DNA of 64,000 bases from Streptomyces cathayae (GCF_029760955.1 NZ_CP121682.1:620001-684000), one strand, 5' to 3'; positions 1 to 8,045 are shown, counted from the first letter of the stretch. Made by a program: numbers and translations. The notes: generated by a model not told the origin, from the letters alone.

Positions 1-418
1 CGGACGCCTCGCGGGCTGTCTCCGCCGGGCCGAGGGCGGGCACGGCCGCGATGACGGCGTCCGGCCGGGCGTCCCCGGGCGCGTCGAGGGCGAGGACGAG
101 GGCGCAGTGGGCGGCGTAGGAGGCGCCGGCGGCCACCAGCCGCCCATCGCTCCACGGCTGTTGCCGGATCCAGCGGACGGCCGCTGTTCCGTCCGCGGTC
201 TCGTGCGCGTACGGGTGCCACTCCCCCGGCGACGCGAACCGCCCCCGCACGTCCTGAACGACGGCGGCGAACCCGCGGCGGGCCCAGCCGCGCGCCTCGG
301 CCTCGTGCCGGGTCCGGTCGTAGGGGGTGCGGATCAGGACGGTCGGGAAGCGGCCGTCACCGGTTGGGAGCAGGACGTAGGTGGCGAGTTTCTCCACGGC
401 CGTGCTGAACGCCGTCAT
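1..418 (-). CDS. CocE/NonD-family alpha/beta hydrolase, C-terminus outside window
   Basis: N-terminal part of a predicted serine hydrolase of the CocE/NonD (X-Pro dipeptidyl-peptidase S15-like) family, cytoplasmic, with no signal peptide. The translation shows the family's early block RTPYDRTR, then QDVRGRFASPGEW, and the nucleophile elbow GASYAAH, where Ser is the expected catalytic residue. The usual elbow is G-x-S-Y-x-G, so the last Gly is Ala here. Its ATG overlaps the stop of the upstream leader-binding-like gene (ATGA), so the two are translationally coupled. In a RiPP setting a hydrolase could trim the leader or hydrolyse a modified peptide, but that is inference. The gene runs off the left edge, so the rest of the protein and cluster are not visible. 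Confidence 0.8.
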   Translation of the reverse strand, partial: MTAFSTAVEKLATYVLLPTGDGRFPTVLIRTPYDRTRHEAEARGWARRGFAAVVQDVRGRFASPGEWHPYAHETADGTAAVRWIRQQPWSDGRLVAAGASYAAHCALVLALDAPGDARPDAVIAAVPALGPAETAREAS

Positions 419-1269
419 CCGTCCTTCTTCGGCATCGGGGCGACGTCGGGCACCGGCAGCACGGGGTGCTCGGTGAGGGTCAGCGTGCGCAGGTCCACCC
501 GTCGCAGTCGGCGCCGGGCCGGGAGGCCGGCCGCGTCGGGGGCGCCGGTGGCCCACTGGCCGAGATCGTCCGCGAGCAGCGCCGCGAGCAGCATGGCGGC
601 GGGCGCGGCGAACCGGACCGGCGCGCCGGAGGTACGCGGTCCGCTCCAGTACGCGGCCAGCTCGCGGTGAGCGGGCGTGGCGGCGAGCCGGCGGGACCGG
701 ACGTGCGCCGAGGTGACGTCCCCGGGAGCGGCGGCCACCGGCTCGACGTACACCTGCCAGCCCTCGCGGTGGCAGCGCAGCCACGCGACACCGCGCTCCG
801 GCAGCCGGTCGGCGGCGTCCCACAAGCCGTCCGGCACGGGTCCGTCCAGGCACCAGACGACCGCGGAGGGGTTTCCGTCGAGCAGGTCCTCGATGCCCAC
901 CGGTGAGCTGCCGGAGGCGGTCACGGCCGGAGTCGTACGGGGCCGCGCGCCCAGGGCGGCCAGTTGCACGGCGAGCGGTTCGGTCAGGACCGGGTCGCCG
1001 AGGATCCTGACATCCTGGCGAGCGGCGGGCCACTCCGGGCCCAACGGCCCTTCCGCCAGATAACCGGCTTCTTCGAACGCCCGGATCACGCGGTCCATCC
1101 CCTCGTCCACCAGGGCTGTGGTCCCCCCGGTGAGCAGGGAGAGCAAGGCGTCCTCGTCGACGTTTCCTGTCCTGACACTGAAGAACTCCCCCGCGGGGGT
1201 GCGGACGGCAAGCCCTCGCCCTGGCACGGCGACGACCTCGACACCGGGGACGAGTCGGCTACGGGACAC
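415..1269 (-). CDS. TOMM-type leader-peptide-binding / Ocin-ThiF-like protein
   Basis: 284 residues. The first 75 or so (starting SRLVPGVEVVAVPGRGLAVR, with a later VIRAFEEAGYL) match the layout of the winged-helix RiPP recognition domain of TOMM F/Ocin-ThiF-like proteins. After it come a degenerate E1-like segment (VRILGDPVLTEPLAVQLAALGA, at the place of a nucleotide-binding fold) and a tail with GWQVYVEPV and SRRLAATPAHRELAAYW that resembles the corresponding region of such proteins. The Cys pairs of zinc-binding E1-like enzymes are absent, so it is probably a binding/scaffold protein rather than an adenylating enzyme. GTG start with a strong AGGAGG ribosome site. It sits between a putative precursor peptide and a hydrolase. 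The family assignment rests on recalled resemblance. Confidence 0.65.
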   Translation of the reverse strand: MSRSRLVPGVEVVAVPGRGLAVRTPAGEFFSVRTGNVDEDALLSLLTGGTTALVDEGMDRVIRAFEEAGYLAEGPLGPEWPAARQDVRILGDPVLTEPLAVQLAALGARPRTTPAVTASGSSPVGIEDLLDGNPSAVVWCLDGPVPDGLWDAADRLPERGVAWLRCHREGWQVYVEPVAAAPGDVTSAHVRSRRLAATPAHRELAAYWSGPRTSGAPVRFAAPAAMLLAALLADDLGQWATGAPDAAGLPARRRLRRVDLRTLTLTEHPVLPVPDVAPMPKKDG

Positions 1270-1302
1270 GGTGTTCCTCCTGTCGACGGGAGCGGGGACG
1301 GG

Positions 1303-1338
1303 CGTGGGCCCGCCCGGAAGGCATCGGGCGGGCCCACG
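1303..1338 (-). terminator. Stem-loop between precursor and biosynthetic gene (attenuator)
   Basis: Perfect 14-bp arms CGTGGGCCCGCCCG (1303-1316) and its complement (1325-1338) with an 8-base loop, and no T-run. It lies between the small precursor-like gene and the leader-binding-like gene. A hairpin in this position often lets most transcripts stop after a RiPP precursor, so peptide is made in excess of enzymes. That role is inferred. Confidence 0.7.
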
Positions 1339-1361
1339 GTCGAGGGTGGCCAGGCCCTCGC

Positions 1362-1475
1362 TTACTCCTCGGTGTCCTCGAAGGGGTTCTCGACGAGTGC
1401 GTTGGAGTGGGAGGCCGAGTCGTGAGCCAGCTGACCCGGGTCGGCGATCGGCGCGAAGACCTGCTCGTTGTCCAT
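1362..1475 (-). CDS. Putative RiPP precursor peptide, 37 aa
   Basis: A short gene with ATG start, an excellent ribosome site (GAAGGAGAG, 6 bases before ATG) and a TAA stop. The peptide begins MDNEQVFAPIADPGQL, continues AHDSASHSNALVENPFEDTEE, and has no signal peptide or membrane segment. The acidic, hydrophobic-spaced N-terminus fits a leader. The middle, HDSASHSN, is rich in Ser and His, residues suited to azoline formation and zinc binding. No Cys is present. Placement directly before a leader-binding-like gene, the hairpin after it and a Zur-like box 62 bases upstream support a precursor function. I do not recognise the sequence as a described RiPP class, and the leader/core boundary and the modifications are unknown. 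Confidence 0.7.
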   Translation of the reverse strand: MDNEQVFAPIADPGQLAHDSASHSNALVENPFEDTEE

Positions 1476-1532
1476 GAACTCTCCTTCATCAGCAGGGAGA
1501 TACGGCGTTCGGATGAGCGCCGTGACCTCACT

Positions 1533-2354
1533 CTAATGAATCTGATTTTCATATTCTAGAGCCGCGATGGGGTGATCTGGGTAACACACAGGCCATCCCC
1601 CTTCCGGATCCTCACCGACCCGGCCTGCCACCTGCAGCACCTCCGCCAGCAACCCCGGCGTGACGACCCGCTTCGGCGCTCCGTCGGCCACCACACGGCC
1701 CTCCCGCAGGGCGACGATCCGCTCGGCGAACCGGGCTGCGTGGGCCAGGTCGTGCAGCACCATCACCACCGTGAGCCCGCGTTCCTCGCGCAGACGTACC
1801 ACGGTCTGCAGTACGTCGAGCTGGTGGTGCAGATCCAGGTACGTGGTCGGCTCGTCGAGCAGCAGGACCTGGGTGTCCTGCGCGAGCGCCATCGCGAGCC
1901 GGACACGTTGCCGCTCGCCGCCGGACAGCGCGTCGACGTCACGGTCGGCCCAGTCCTCCACCCCGACATCACGCAGCGCCCGGCGCACGACGGGGTCGTC
2001 GCCCTCGCGCAGCATGCCCAGCGGGCCACGTGCCGCATACCGCCCCTGACGGACGAGATGACGCACTGTCATGCCCGGCACGGCCGGAGCCGACTGGTGC
2101 AGCAAGGCTGCCCTCTGGGCCGTGGCGCGTCTTGAAAGCCGCGTGACGTCGTCCTCGCCGAGCAGCACGCGCCCTTCGTCGGGGTGCAGCAGCCCGGCGG
2201 CCAGCCGCAGCAGGGTCGACTTGCCGCAGCCGTTCAGGCCGATCAGGGCGGTCAGTTCGCCCGGCCGGACGGTCAGGTCGACGCCCCGCAGCACGGGCCG
2301 TCCGGGGTAGCCGAAGTGGACCCCCTCGACGTGGATCCCCACGGACTCGATCAT
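1533..2354 (-). CDS. Siderophore-type ABC transporter ATPase (FecE/FepC-like)
   Basis: 273-residue cytoplasmic ATPase that would power import through the two adjacent permeases. Visible motifs are Walker A GLNGCGKST, Q-loop region LLHQSAPAVPG, signature LSGGERQR, Walker B VLLLDEPTTYLD and the switch His in MVLHDLAHA. The YLDLHHQLDVL segment is typical of the FecE/FhuC branch. Starts 20 bases after the second permease stop with a GAGGA ribosome site, as part of a four-gene transporter operon. Its final codons overlap the Zur-like box controlling the next gene. The substrate cannot be read from sequence; the zinc-type operators suggest a zinc-metallophore complex rather than ferric siderophore. 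Confidence 0.93.
   Translation of the reverse strand: MIESVGIHVEGVHFGYPGRPVLRGVDLTVRPGELTALIGLNGCGKSTLLRLAAGLLHPDEGRVLLGEDDVTRLSRRATAQRAALLHQSAPAVPGMTVRHLVRQGRYAARGPLGMLREGDDPVVRRALRDVGVEDWADRDVDALSGGERQRVRLAMALAQDTQVLLLDEPTTYLDLHHQLDVLQTVVRLREERGLTVVMVLHDLAHAARFAERIVALREGRVVADGAPKRVVTPGLLAEVLQVAGRVGEDPEGGWPVCYPDHPIAALEYENQIH
1537..1551. promoter_or_regulatory. Zur-like operator upstream of the precursor gene
   Basis: TGAATCTGATTTTCA matches the 7-1-7 actinobacterial Zur consensus TGAAAATNATTTTCA at most positions. It lies 62 bases before the precursor ATG and inside the last codons of the upstream ATPase gene. A promoter within the 3' end of that gene would let zinc starvation induce the precursor independently. 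It does not resemble the DmdR/IdeR iron box. Confidence 0.65.
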
Positions 2355-2374
2355 GCTCTGTCCTCAATTCGACG

Positions 2375-3382
2375 TCAGAACGTACGGCTCGGCGTGCGGC
2401 GCACGACGAGCAGCAGCAGCGCGGCGCCGAGGCAGGCGGTGAGCGCCCCGACCGGCACCGTGAGCCGTCCGGAGTCGAGCGCCGTCGCCAGTAGCCGCGA
2501 GGACAACTGCGCGGTCGCGTCGGCCCCGCACACCACAACCGCGCCTGTCAGGGCGGCGCCGGGAAGGCTCCGGCGCAGGTCCGCACCGAAGACGGCCACG
2601 GCCAGATGCGGGACGAGCAACCCGATGAAGCCCAGCGCGCCGACGGCAGCCACGGCGCCGGCGGTCAGGGCCACCGCGCATATCAGGGCCAGGGTCCGGG
2701 CCCGGCGGGCGGAGAGACCGGCGGCGAGGGCGATGTCGTCCCCGCAGCGCAGCAGGGTCAACGGCCCGGCCAGCAGCCAGGCAGCTGTCCCCCAGAGGAG
2801 CGCCCACGGCCACAGCAGGTGCCAGTGCTCCCACACCCGGCCCTCCGTAGTGCCCACCAGCCACTGCACGACGCTGCCGAGCTCACCCGGCTCCACGAGC
2901 AGCACCATGGCGGTGAGCCCGCCGAGCACCGACGACACCAGCACCCCGTGCACGGCGGTCTGCGCGGGATCTCCGCGACCGCGGCCGGCGAGCAGCCACA
3001 GCAGCGCTGCTCCGGCGCACCCGCCCGCGCAGGCGGCGAGGACCACGGCCAGGGGCGAATCCCACCCGGCGAGCCCCAGGGCGGTCGCGGTGACGGCGCC
3101 GAGCACCGCCCCCGGGGTCACGCCCGTCACCTCCGGCCCGGCCAGGGGATTACGCAGGGCGGACTGCAGGACCAGCCCCGCCACGGCCAGACAGGCGCCC
3201 GCGCCGAGGGCCACCAACAGCCTCGGCAGACGCAGTTGGAACACGATGTGGCGTTCCGTCGCGTCACCGCCACCGTTGAGGACGTCCCAGACCACCCCCG
3301 GGGACATGCCGCGCCCGGCCACCACCTCCGCTGCGGCGCATATGACGGCCAGTGCCGCGAGGGCCGTGAAACGCCGGGTCAC
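2375..3382 (-). CDS. FecCD-family ABC transporter permease 2
   Basis: Integral membrane permease of about 335 residues with roughly ten hydrophobic segments. It carries the family block LVLQSALRNPLAGPEVTGVTPGA and a late FIGLLVPHLA loop that contacts the ATPase. GTG start, and the stop of the preceding permease overlaps it (GTGA), so the subunits are coupled. It pairs with the preceding permease to form the import channel served by the lipoprotein at 4620-5597. The family imports siderophores, haem or cobalamin. Here the Zur-like boxes at both ends of the cluster suggest zinc-responsive expression. Confidence 0.93.
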   Translation of the reverse strand: MTRRFTALAALAVICAAAEVVAGRGMSPGVVWDVLNGGGDATERHIVFQLRLPRLLVALGAGACLAVAGLVLQSALRNPLAGPEVTGVTPGAVLGAVTATALGLAGWDSPLAVVLAACAGGCAGAALLWLLAGRGRGDPAQTAVHGVLVSSVLGGLTAMVLLVEPGELGSVVQWLVGTTEGRVWEHWHLLWPWALLWGTAAWLLAGPLTLLRCGDDIALAAGLSARRARTLALICAVALTAGAVAAVGALGFIGLLVPHLAVAVFGADLRRSLPGAALTGAVVVCGADATAQLSSRLLATALDSGRLTVPVGALTACLGAALLLLVVRRTPSRTF

Positions 3383-4623
3383 CGTACGTCCTCCGTTCTG
3401 ATCGTCCCGAGAGGCGGCGAGGTCGGACCGCCAGGCCCGGGTTCGCCCCGGTGAGCGTGATGCGGTGCCCCGGCGGGAGGTACTTCGTCCGCCACACCCG
3501 AAGCCGTCCTCCGCGGCCCGGACAGCTGCTCGCGCACCCCGGCCGAAGCGGCCGGGGTGCGCCAGGCCGCCGCCCGGCGACGGCCACCCGACCGCATCAG
3601 TGCGACGCCGGCCGGCACCCCCAGCAGGGCCGTCCACGCACCGGCAGGCGTCTCCACGGGTGCCAACACCAGCCGGGCCGGAACATCGGCGACCACCACG
3701 ACGACAGCGCCCCAGGCCGCGGACCAGGGGAGCCAGCGCACCGCTCCCGCCGCGGGATCGAACCAGCGGCTCAGATGCGGGGCGAGGAAACCCACCCAGG
3801 CGACGGGCCCGCACACGGCCGTCACCGGAGCGATCAGCACCACGGCGACGGCCAGCGCTGCCAGCCGGGCGCGCTGAGCTCTCACACCGAGTGCCTCCGC
3901 GTCCTCGTCGCCCAGCCGCAGCACGGACAGCACCGGCGCGCACAGCACGAGTGCGGGCACCGCGACGAGCAGCCACGGCCACAGGCCCGTCACGTCGTCC
4001 CACGTCCGGGCGGAGAGGGAGCCGAGCAGGTAGCGGTAGATCAGCTGGAGGTCCAACTGGTCGGCCATGACCATCAGCACGAGCAGCGCGGCCTGCAACG
4101 CGGCCGCCACCGCCGCACCGGTCAGCAGCACGGCGGACGGACTGCGGCCGATCCCGGCGACGAGCAACGTGAGCCCGCCACCCAGGGCTGCCCCGCCGAT
4201 GGCCAGCAGAGGCTGGACGGCGGCGGGCAGCGAGAAGGCCAGCACCAGCGGTGCGGCCACCCCCAGCGCGGCCCCGGACGACACACCCAGCATCTCCGGC
4301 ACCGCCAGCGGATTGCGCAGCGCCTCCTGGAGCACCAGCCCGGCCGCCCCCAGGCAGGCTCCGGCGACCAACGCCAGCAGCAGCCGGGGCACGCGGAGTT
4401 CACTCACGACGATCCCGGCGAGGGTGGTGTCCCCCTCCAGCACAGCGGCGACCAGCCGGTACGGGGGGACGTAGGGGGTACCGAGGCTGAGCGCGCAGAC
4501 CGAGAAGACAGCCAGCAACACGACCACCAGAAGCGGTTGCCACCTCCGCGCACCGCGCAACGGCCGCTCTCCGCCCGCCGCGGGGCGATCGGCTACGGCG
4601 GGCACCGGAAGGGACGTCCTCAC
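3379..4623 (-). CDS. FecCD-family ABC transporter permease 1
   Basis: Membrane permease, about 414 residues from the GTG that overlaps the lipoprotein stop (GTGA). Core motifs are [41 protein letters not shown] and WVGFLAPHLSRW. After the last helix (GVPAGVALMRSG) there is an extra hydrophilic tail of about 70 residues rich in Pro, Gly, Ala and Arg. Family members normally end near this point. The tail runs in frame straight into the next gene, so it may be a lost stop or a cytoplasmic extension. A longer upstream reading is possible but lacks a ribosome site and would overlap the lipoprotein gene. Confidence 0.92.
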   Translation of the reverse strand: MRTSLPVPAVADRPAAGGERPLRGARRWQPLLVVVLLAVFSVCALSLGTPYVPPYRLVAAVLEGDTTLAGIVVSELRVPRLLLALVAGACLGAAGLVLQEALRNPLAVPEMLGVSSGAALGVAAPLVLAFSLPAAVQPLLAIGGAALGGGLTLLVAGIGRSPSAVLLTGAAVAAALQAALLVLMVMADQLDLQLIYRYLLGSLSARTWDDVTGLWPWLLVAVPALVLCAPVLSVLRLGDEDAEALGVRAQRARLAALAVAVVLIAPVTAVCGPVAWVGFLAPHLSRWFDPAAGAVRWLPWSAAWGAVVVVVADVPARLVLAPVETPAGAWTALLGVPAGVALMRSGGRRRAAAWRTPAASAGVREQLSGPRRTASGVADEVPPAGAPHHAHRGEPGPGGPTSPPLGTIRTEDVR

Positions 4624-5597
4624 CGCAGCGCGGCCGTGGCCTCGTCGAGCACGATGCCCAGCGAACGGGTGCCGCGCCCCTTGGCCCACACCTCTGAGTT
4701 CACCTCGTGGACGTCACCGTTCTTCACTGCGGGAATCTTGCCCCAGAGCGGGTTTCCGGCAAGCTTCTCGGACAGTTCGCCCTCCGCGTCGCCGAAGCTC
4801 AGCGTCTCGACGAACAGCACGTCGACGTCCTTGGCGAGGATCTCTTCGAGACTGTAACTGCCCTCCACACCGCGGGACTCCCACGGGTAGTCGGCGATCT
4901 TGGGGAACAGGCTGGCGGCCACGTCACCTTCGGGCGTCGCGACGCCGAAGTTCTCGTCACTGCCGTAGATGATGAGCGCGGTCTTGTCGCTCGGGGTCTT
5001 CTCGGCGGCGGCGAGCTTCGTCCGGAAGATCCTCTCCGCCTTCTCCCCCTGGGCGGTGCGGCCGGTGAGCGCGGCGGTGTCGCGCAGGTAGCCCACGCTG
5101 TCCTGCCACGTCTCGGGCTGCATGGCCCAGAACGTGGTCGCTCCCTTCAGCGCCGGGGCGAGCTTGCCGTGGGTGTCCCCGAGGCCGATCACGAGATCGG
5201 GCTTGTGGGAGAGGATCGCCTCCACCTCCGGGGCGATGAAGCCGCCGGGGATGATGTCCACCTCCTTGGCCTTCCCCTCCCCCAGGAAGTCCGGGTGGGT
5301 GAGCACCGCGCTGTTGGTGGCCGTCGGGACGATGCCCAGTTCGGTCAGGATGTCGTCGCACAGTGCGAACAGGCAGACGATCCGCTCGGGCTCCTTCTGC
5401 AAGGAGATCCTGACGCCGTTGGTGTCGGTCAACTCCGTCGACGCCTTGATGGGTTCGACGGTCACCTCCGTCTTCGCCGCGGGCTTGGCCTTGTCGTTCG
5501 CGGACTCTTCGGAGGACGAGCCGCAGCCGACCAGGAGCGAACCCACCGCCGCTGCGGTGAGCCAACTGCGAACGAATCTCGACGGTGAGCGCAGCAT
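4620..5597 (-). CDS. Substrate-binding lipoprotein of siderophore-type ABC importer
   Basis: 325 residues. N-terminal lipoprotein signal: basic MLRSPSRFVRS, a hydrophobic stretch, then lipobox LLVGC, so it is anchored outside the membrane. The mature part follows the FecB/FhuD-type cluster-A-2 layout: PERIVCLFALCDDILTELGI, a DLVIGLGD segment, and the C-lobe EEILAKDVDVLFVE. It captures the imported complex for the permeases encoded immediately downstream. The two Cys in VCLFALCDD are unusual and could form a disulfide. First gene of a leftward operon, divergent from the propeller gene and separated from it by a Zur-like palindrome. Confidence 0.92.
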   Translation of the reverse strand: MLRSPSRFVRSWLTAAAVGSLLVGCGSSSEESANDKAKPAAKTEVTVEPIKASTELTDTNGVRISLQKEPERIVCLFALCDDILTELGIVPTATNSAVLTHPDFLGEGKAKEVDIIPGGFIAPEVEAILSHKPDLVIGLGDTHGKLAPALKGATTFWAMQPETWQDSVGYLRDTAALTGRTAQGEKAERIFRTKLAAAEKTPSDKTALIIYGSDENFGVATPEGDVAASLFPKIADYPWESRGVEGSYSLEEILAKDVDVLFVETLSFGDAEGELSEKLAGNPLWGKIPAVKNGDVHEVNSEVWAKGRGTRSLGIVLDEATAALR

Positions 5598-5645
5598 CGA
5601 TGCCCTCGCTTCTTTTTCAGGTACCGGGAACGCACTGAAGATACA

Positions 5646-5660
5646 TGATAATCGTTTTCA
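5646..5660. promoter_or_regulatory. Zur-like operator in divergent promoter
   Basis: TGATAATCGTTTTCA is a near-palindrome differing from TGAAAATCATTTTCA at two positions. It lies 48 bases upstream of the lipoprotein start and 23 bases before the propeller-protein ATG, so one site could repress both directions when zinc is sufficient. The local AT-rich composition contrasts with the surrounding DNA. Confidence 0.72.
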
Positions 5661-5683
5661 CTAGATCGGTTTCTGGAGGACTC

Positions 5684-6883
5684 ATGCCCGCTGCCACACC
5701 CGCCCTGCTCGTCTCCGACCATGTGGCCGGAGCCGTACACCTGCTGACCGTGCCCGACGGTGCCGTAGCAGGACGCCTCACCGGCCGTCACCTTTCGGAG
5801 CACGCCGGATTCCTGGCGCTGCCGGGTGGGCGGGTGGCCTGCGTCGACGACCGCCGCGGGGAACTGCTGGTGCTCAACCCCTACGCCGAGGAACTCGTGG
5901 AACGCGCGGTTCCGGTCGCCGTGCCGGCCGAGCACCTCGCCTGCGACCCGTCCGGCCGCCGACTGGCCGTCACCACCGGCCTCGGCAAGAACAGCGAACC
6001 GTGGTCGGACCTGCTGACGGTCCTCGACCTGGCCACCGGAGAGGCCGCACGGGTGCGGACGCGCGTCGGCGAACCGGGCGTAACCGTGCTGGGCGAGACC
6101 GACCCTCTGGTCGTACTGCGGCACCGGGAGCCCGGGGCGCTGGCCGTCCACCGGTTCGCCGACCTCCTCGCGGCTCCGCCTGGCTGTCCCCTGGTCACGC
6201 CTCACGCGCTCCTGCCGCTGCCGGACGACGGACACGGGGACGCACAGGCACCCGGCTCGGAGCAGGTCTTCGCGGCCACGAGCCAGGGAGTGCACCGGGC
6301 CCGCAGAAAGGGCGACATCCTCGCTGCCGAGGCGGTCATTCCGTGGGGATCGCCCGCCCGGGGCTGGTACCTCCGGCTCGACACCCGGCGTCAGGCACTG
6401 TGGACCACGCTGCGCGGCGGTGACCCGGACCCGCTGCGCTGGCCGGAGTGGACCAACCAGGCATGGCACCACGAGCTGGGAACCGGCCGGACGCTGCTCA
6501 CGGACCTCGGTGCCGGGCTCGTCTTCCGGCTGGCCCTCGCCCGGCGCCACACCGCCTTCACCCGTGTCCATCCCGACGGCGACGAGTTGGTCCTGCTCGG
6601 CGCCGACGGCGCCGCCCGCCGCTGCCTCCTGCCCGGTATGGACGGTGCTCCACGTCGCGGCGGCACCCCCTGGGAGGGCGTCCAACGTCGCGCGGTGGCC
6701 GCCTCACCGGGCTCCGACTGGATCGCCGTCACCCGGGGCGGCCACGGCGAGGTGCACATCTTCGACGCGGAGACCGGCCACGAGGCGGCGCGTCCGCGGC
6801 TGAGCACACCGCTGCATCACGGCGGCCACCTGACACTACGCGCCCGGAACGACGGTGCCGACGGTGATCCCGTGGGTCGGTGA
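5684..6883 (+). CDS. Beta-propeller-like (WD40/YVTN-type) cytoplasmic protein
   Basis: About 399 residues, no signal peptide. Recurrent blade-like segments are visible: ALLVSDHVAGAVHLLTVPDG, CVDDRRGELLVLNPY, LLTVLDLATGEA, DWIAVTRGGHGEVHIFDAETG. The fold is probably a propeller of four-stranded blades. His and Asp residues are frequent (WHHELG, FTRVHPDGDE). ATG chosen because GGAGG stands 5 bases before it; an earlier ATG at 5645 overlaps the operator and has no ribosome site. Divergent from the importer and sharing its Zur-like site, so a role in intracellular zinc or metallophore handling is plausible. It recalls the zinc chaperone AztD only in fold, and AztD is exported. The function is unknown. 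Confidence 0.8.
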   Translation: MPAATPALLVSDHVAGAVHLLTVPDGAVAGRLTGRHLSEHAGFLALPGGRVACVDDRRGELLVLNPYAEELVERAVPVAVPAEHLACDPSGRRLAVTTGLGKNSEPWSDLLTVLDLATGEAARVRTRVGEPGVTVLGETDPLVVLRHREPGALAVHRFADLLAAPPGCPLVTPHALLPLPDDGHGDAQAPGSEQVFAATSQGVHRARRKGDILAAEAVIPWGSPARGWYLRLDTRRQALWTTLRGGDPDPLRWPEWTNQAWHHELGTGRTLLTDLGAGLVFRLALARRHTAFTRVHPDGDELVLLGADGAARRCLLPGMDGAPRRGGTPWEGVQRRAVAASPGSDWIAVTRGGHGEVHIFDAETGHEAARPRLSTPLHHGGHLTLRARNDGADGDPVGR

Positions 6884-7494
6884 CGGGACGTGTGGGCGCG
6901 CGCGGGGTCTGCCGCGACGAGCCCCTCGGCGAACGCGTACGCGTCGATGGCGAGGGAGTCACCGCCCGTCGGCGCGGCCCTGGCACGCTGGACCAACACG
7001 TGGTCCGCATCGGGACGGCGGCGTCGGTGGGGTGCGCCTACGGCAACGATGCGAAGCTGTCCGCGTGCACGTGGACCCGTCCGCCGTCGGTGGACGTGCG
7101 CACGCAGTGCGGGTACAGCTCGTGCGGGCTCCGATGAGAGCCCGAACGCCGTCCAACCCGGCAACGGAAGGGGCAACGGCTCCTCCAACGACACGGGCGA
7201 AACAGACACGGAGACGACCGTTCATCCGGCACCGGAGCGGCCGGTGATGATGCGCCCCGGCCCGCGGTTCCTCAGACAGCGACGGCTCGATGGCCCGCAT
7301 CACCACCGACGACGCCCCGGTGACACTCACAGCGCGCGACGACCTGGCCGCCGGCGCCGAGGGCACCGTCAAGGTGCTCGACGCCTCGATGGGTGCCGAG
7401 ATGCGGGCACTCGACCTGCCCGACGGGGCGCTGCGTACCGAACTCGCCGCGGGTGCAGGTAACTTGACGGTCTCCGGCCCGATGGGGTAATCCC
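6884..7494. other. Decayed region, no intact gene
   Basis: Coding-like GC bias continues, but no reading frame combines a ribosome site, a recognisable fold and a proper stop. A 66-codon open stretch at 7290-7490 (+), beginning MARITTDDAPVTLTA, ends just before the WD40 remnant and may be part of the same broken gene. I cannot assign it. Confidence 0.5.
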
Positions 7495-8045
7495 TTGTGG
7501 CGCAAGGACGGGCATACGACCGTGCGCGAGTCCGGTGCCTGGTCGGCAGCAGCAGCGTGGGCCGACCACGAACGGGTGGCGGTCGCCTCCGGCCGCCACG
7601 CGCTCGCCCTGGACACGGACGGCGCCGAGTTGTGGCGGACCGAGTCCGCCGCGTCAACCGTCACCGACCTGGCCTGGATGCGGCAGGGGAGGCGTCTGGC
7701 CGTGGCAGCGCACGGGGCCGTTCGCTGCCAAGAACGGCACACCCGCAAGCCGGTGGCCACCTACCCCTACGTCGGCTCGCACCTGGCATTGGCTGGCGCA
7801 CCGACCGGCAAGTGGATCTGCAGCGGCAACCCGCGCAAGCACCCTGACACCGACCACAACTGACAACTCGACCGGCTACGCGCCGCAGCCGTCGGCTCGG
7901 GCCGGCAGCTCGCCGTCCGCACGATGGACTGCCCTGGCCCCTGCGACCAGGGCAGCATCATCGTCGTCCAGCCCTCCACCGCCGGCCGCCGTGCCGGAGC
8001 CCGCGCCGTGTGGATCGGTTTCGCCGCCCCGAGAGGCACGGGCCC
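7495..8045 (+). pseudogene. WD40 fragment fused to a broken (2Fe-2S) ferredoxin-like domain
   Basis: One frame reads first as propeller blades (AWADHERVAVASGRHALALD, TVTDLAWMRQGRRLAVAAHG, PTGKWICSGN). With no linker it then becomes KHPDTDHN, stop (7861-7863), QLDRLRAAAVGSGRQLAV, MDCPGPCDQGSIIVVQP. The second part lines up with the ferredoxin-like domain encoded at 9007-9363, which has NCLDACEQANVIVVQP. A deletion seems to have joined two neighbouring genes, and the in-frame TGA has killed the product. In this context the ancestors were probably metal-homeostasis genes, next to the zinc-sensor gene that follows. Confidence 0.65.

Noticed and set aside
5646..5660. Reading this site as an iron (DmdR/IdeR) box because the transporter is siderophore-type
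   Set aside because: Iron boxes follow TTAGGTTAGGCTAACCTAA; this site lacks that pattern and fits the Zur 7-1-7 form instead.
5645..5683. Earlier ATG at 5645 for the propeller protein
   Set aside because: It has no ribosome site and overlaps the operator, while the ATG at 5684 has GGAGG in good position.
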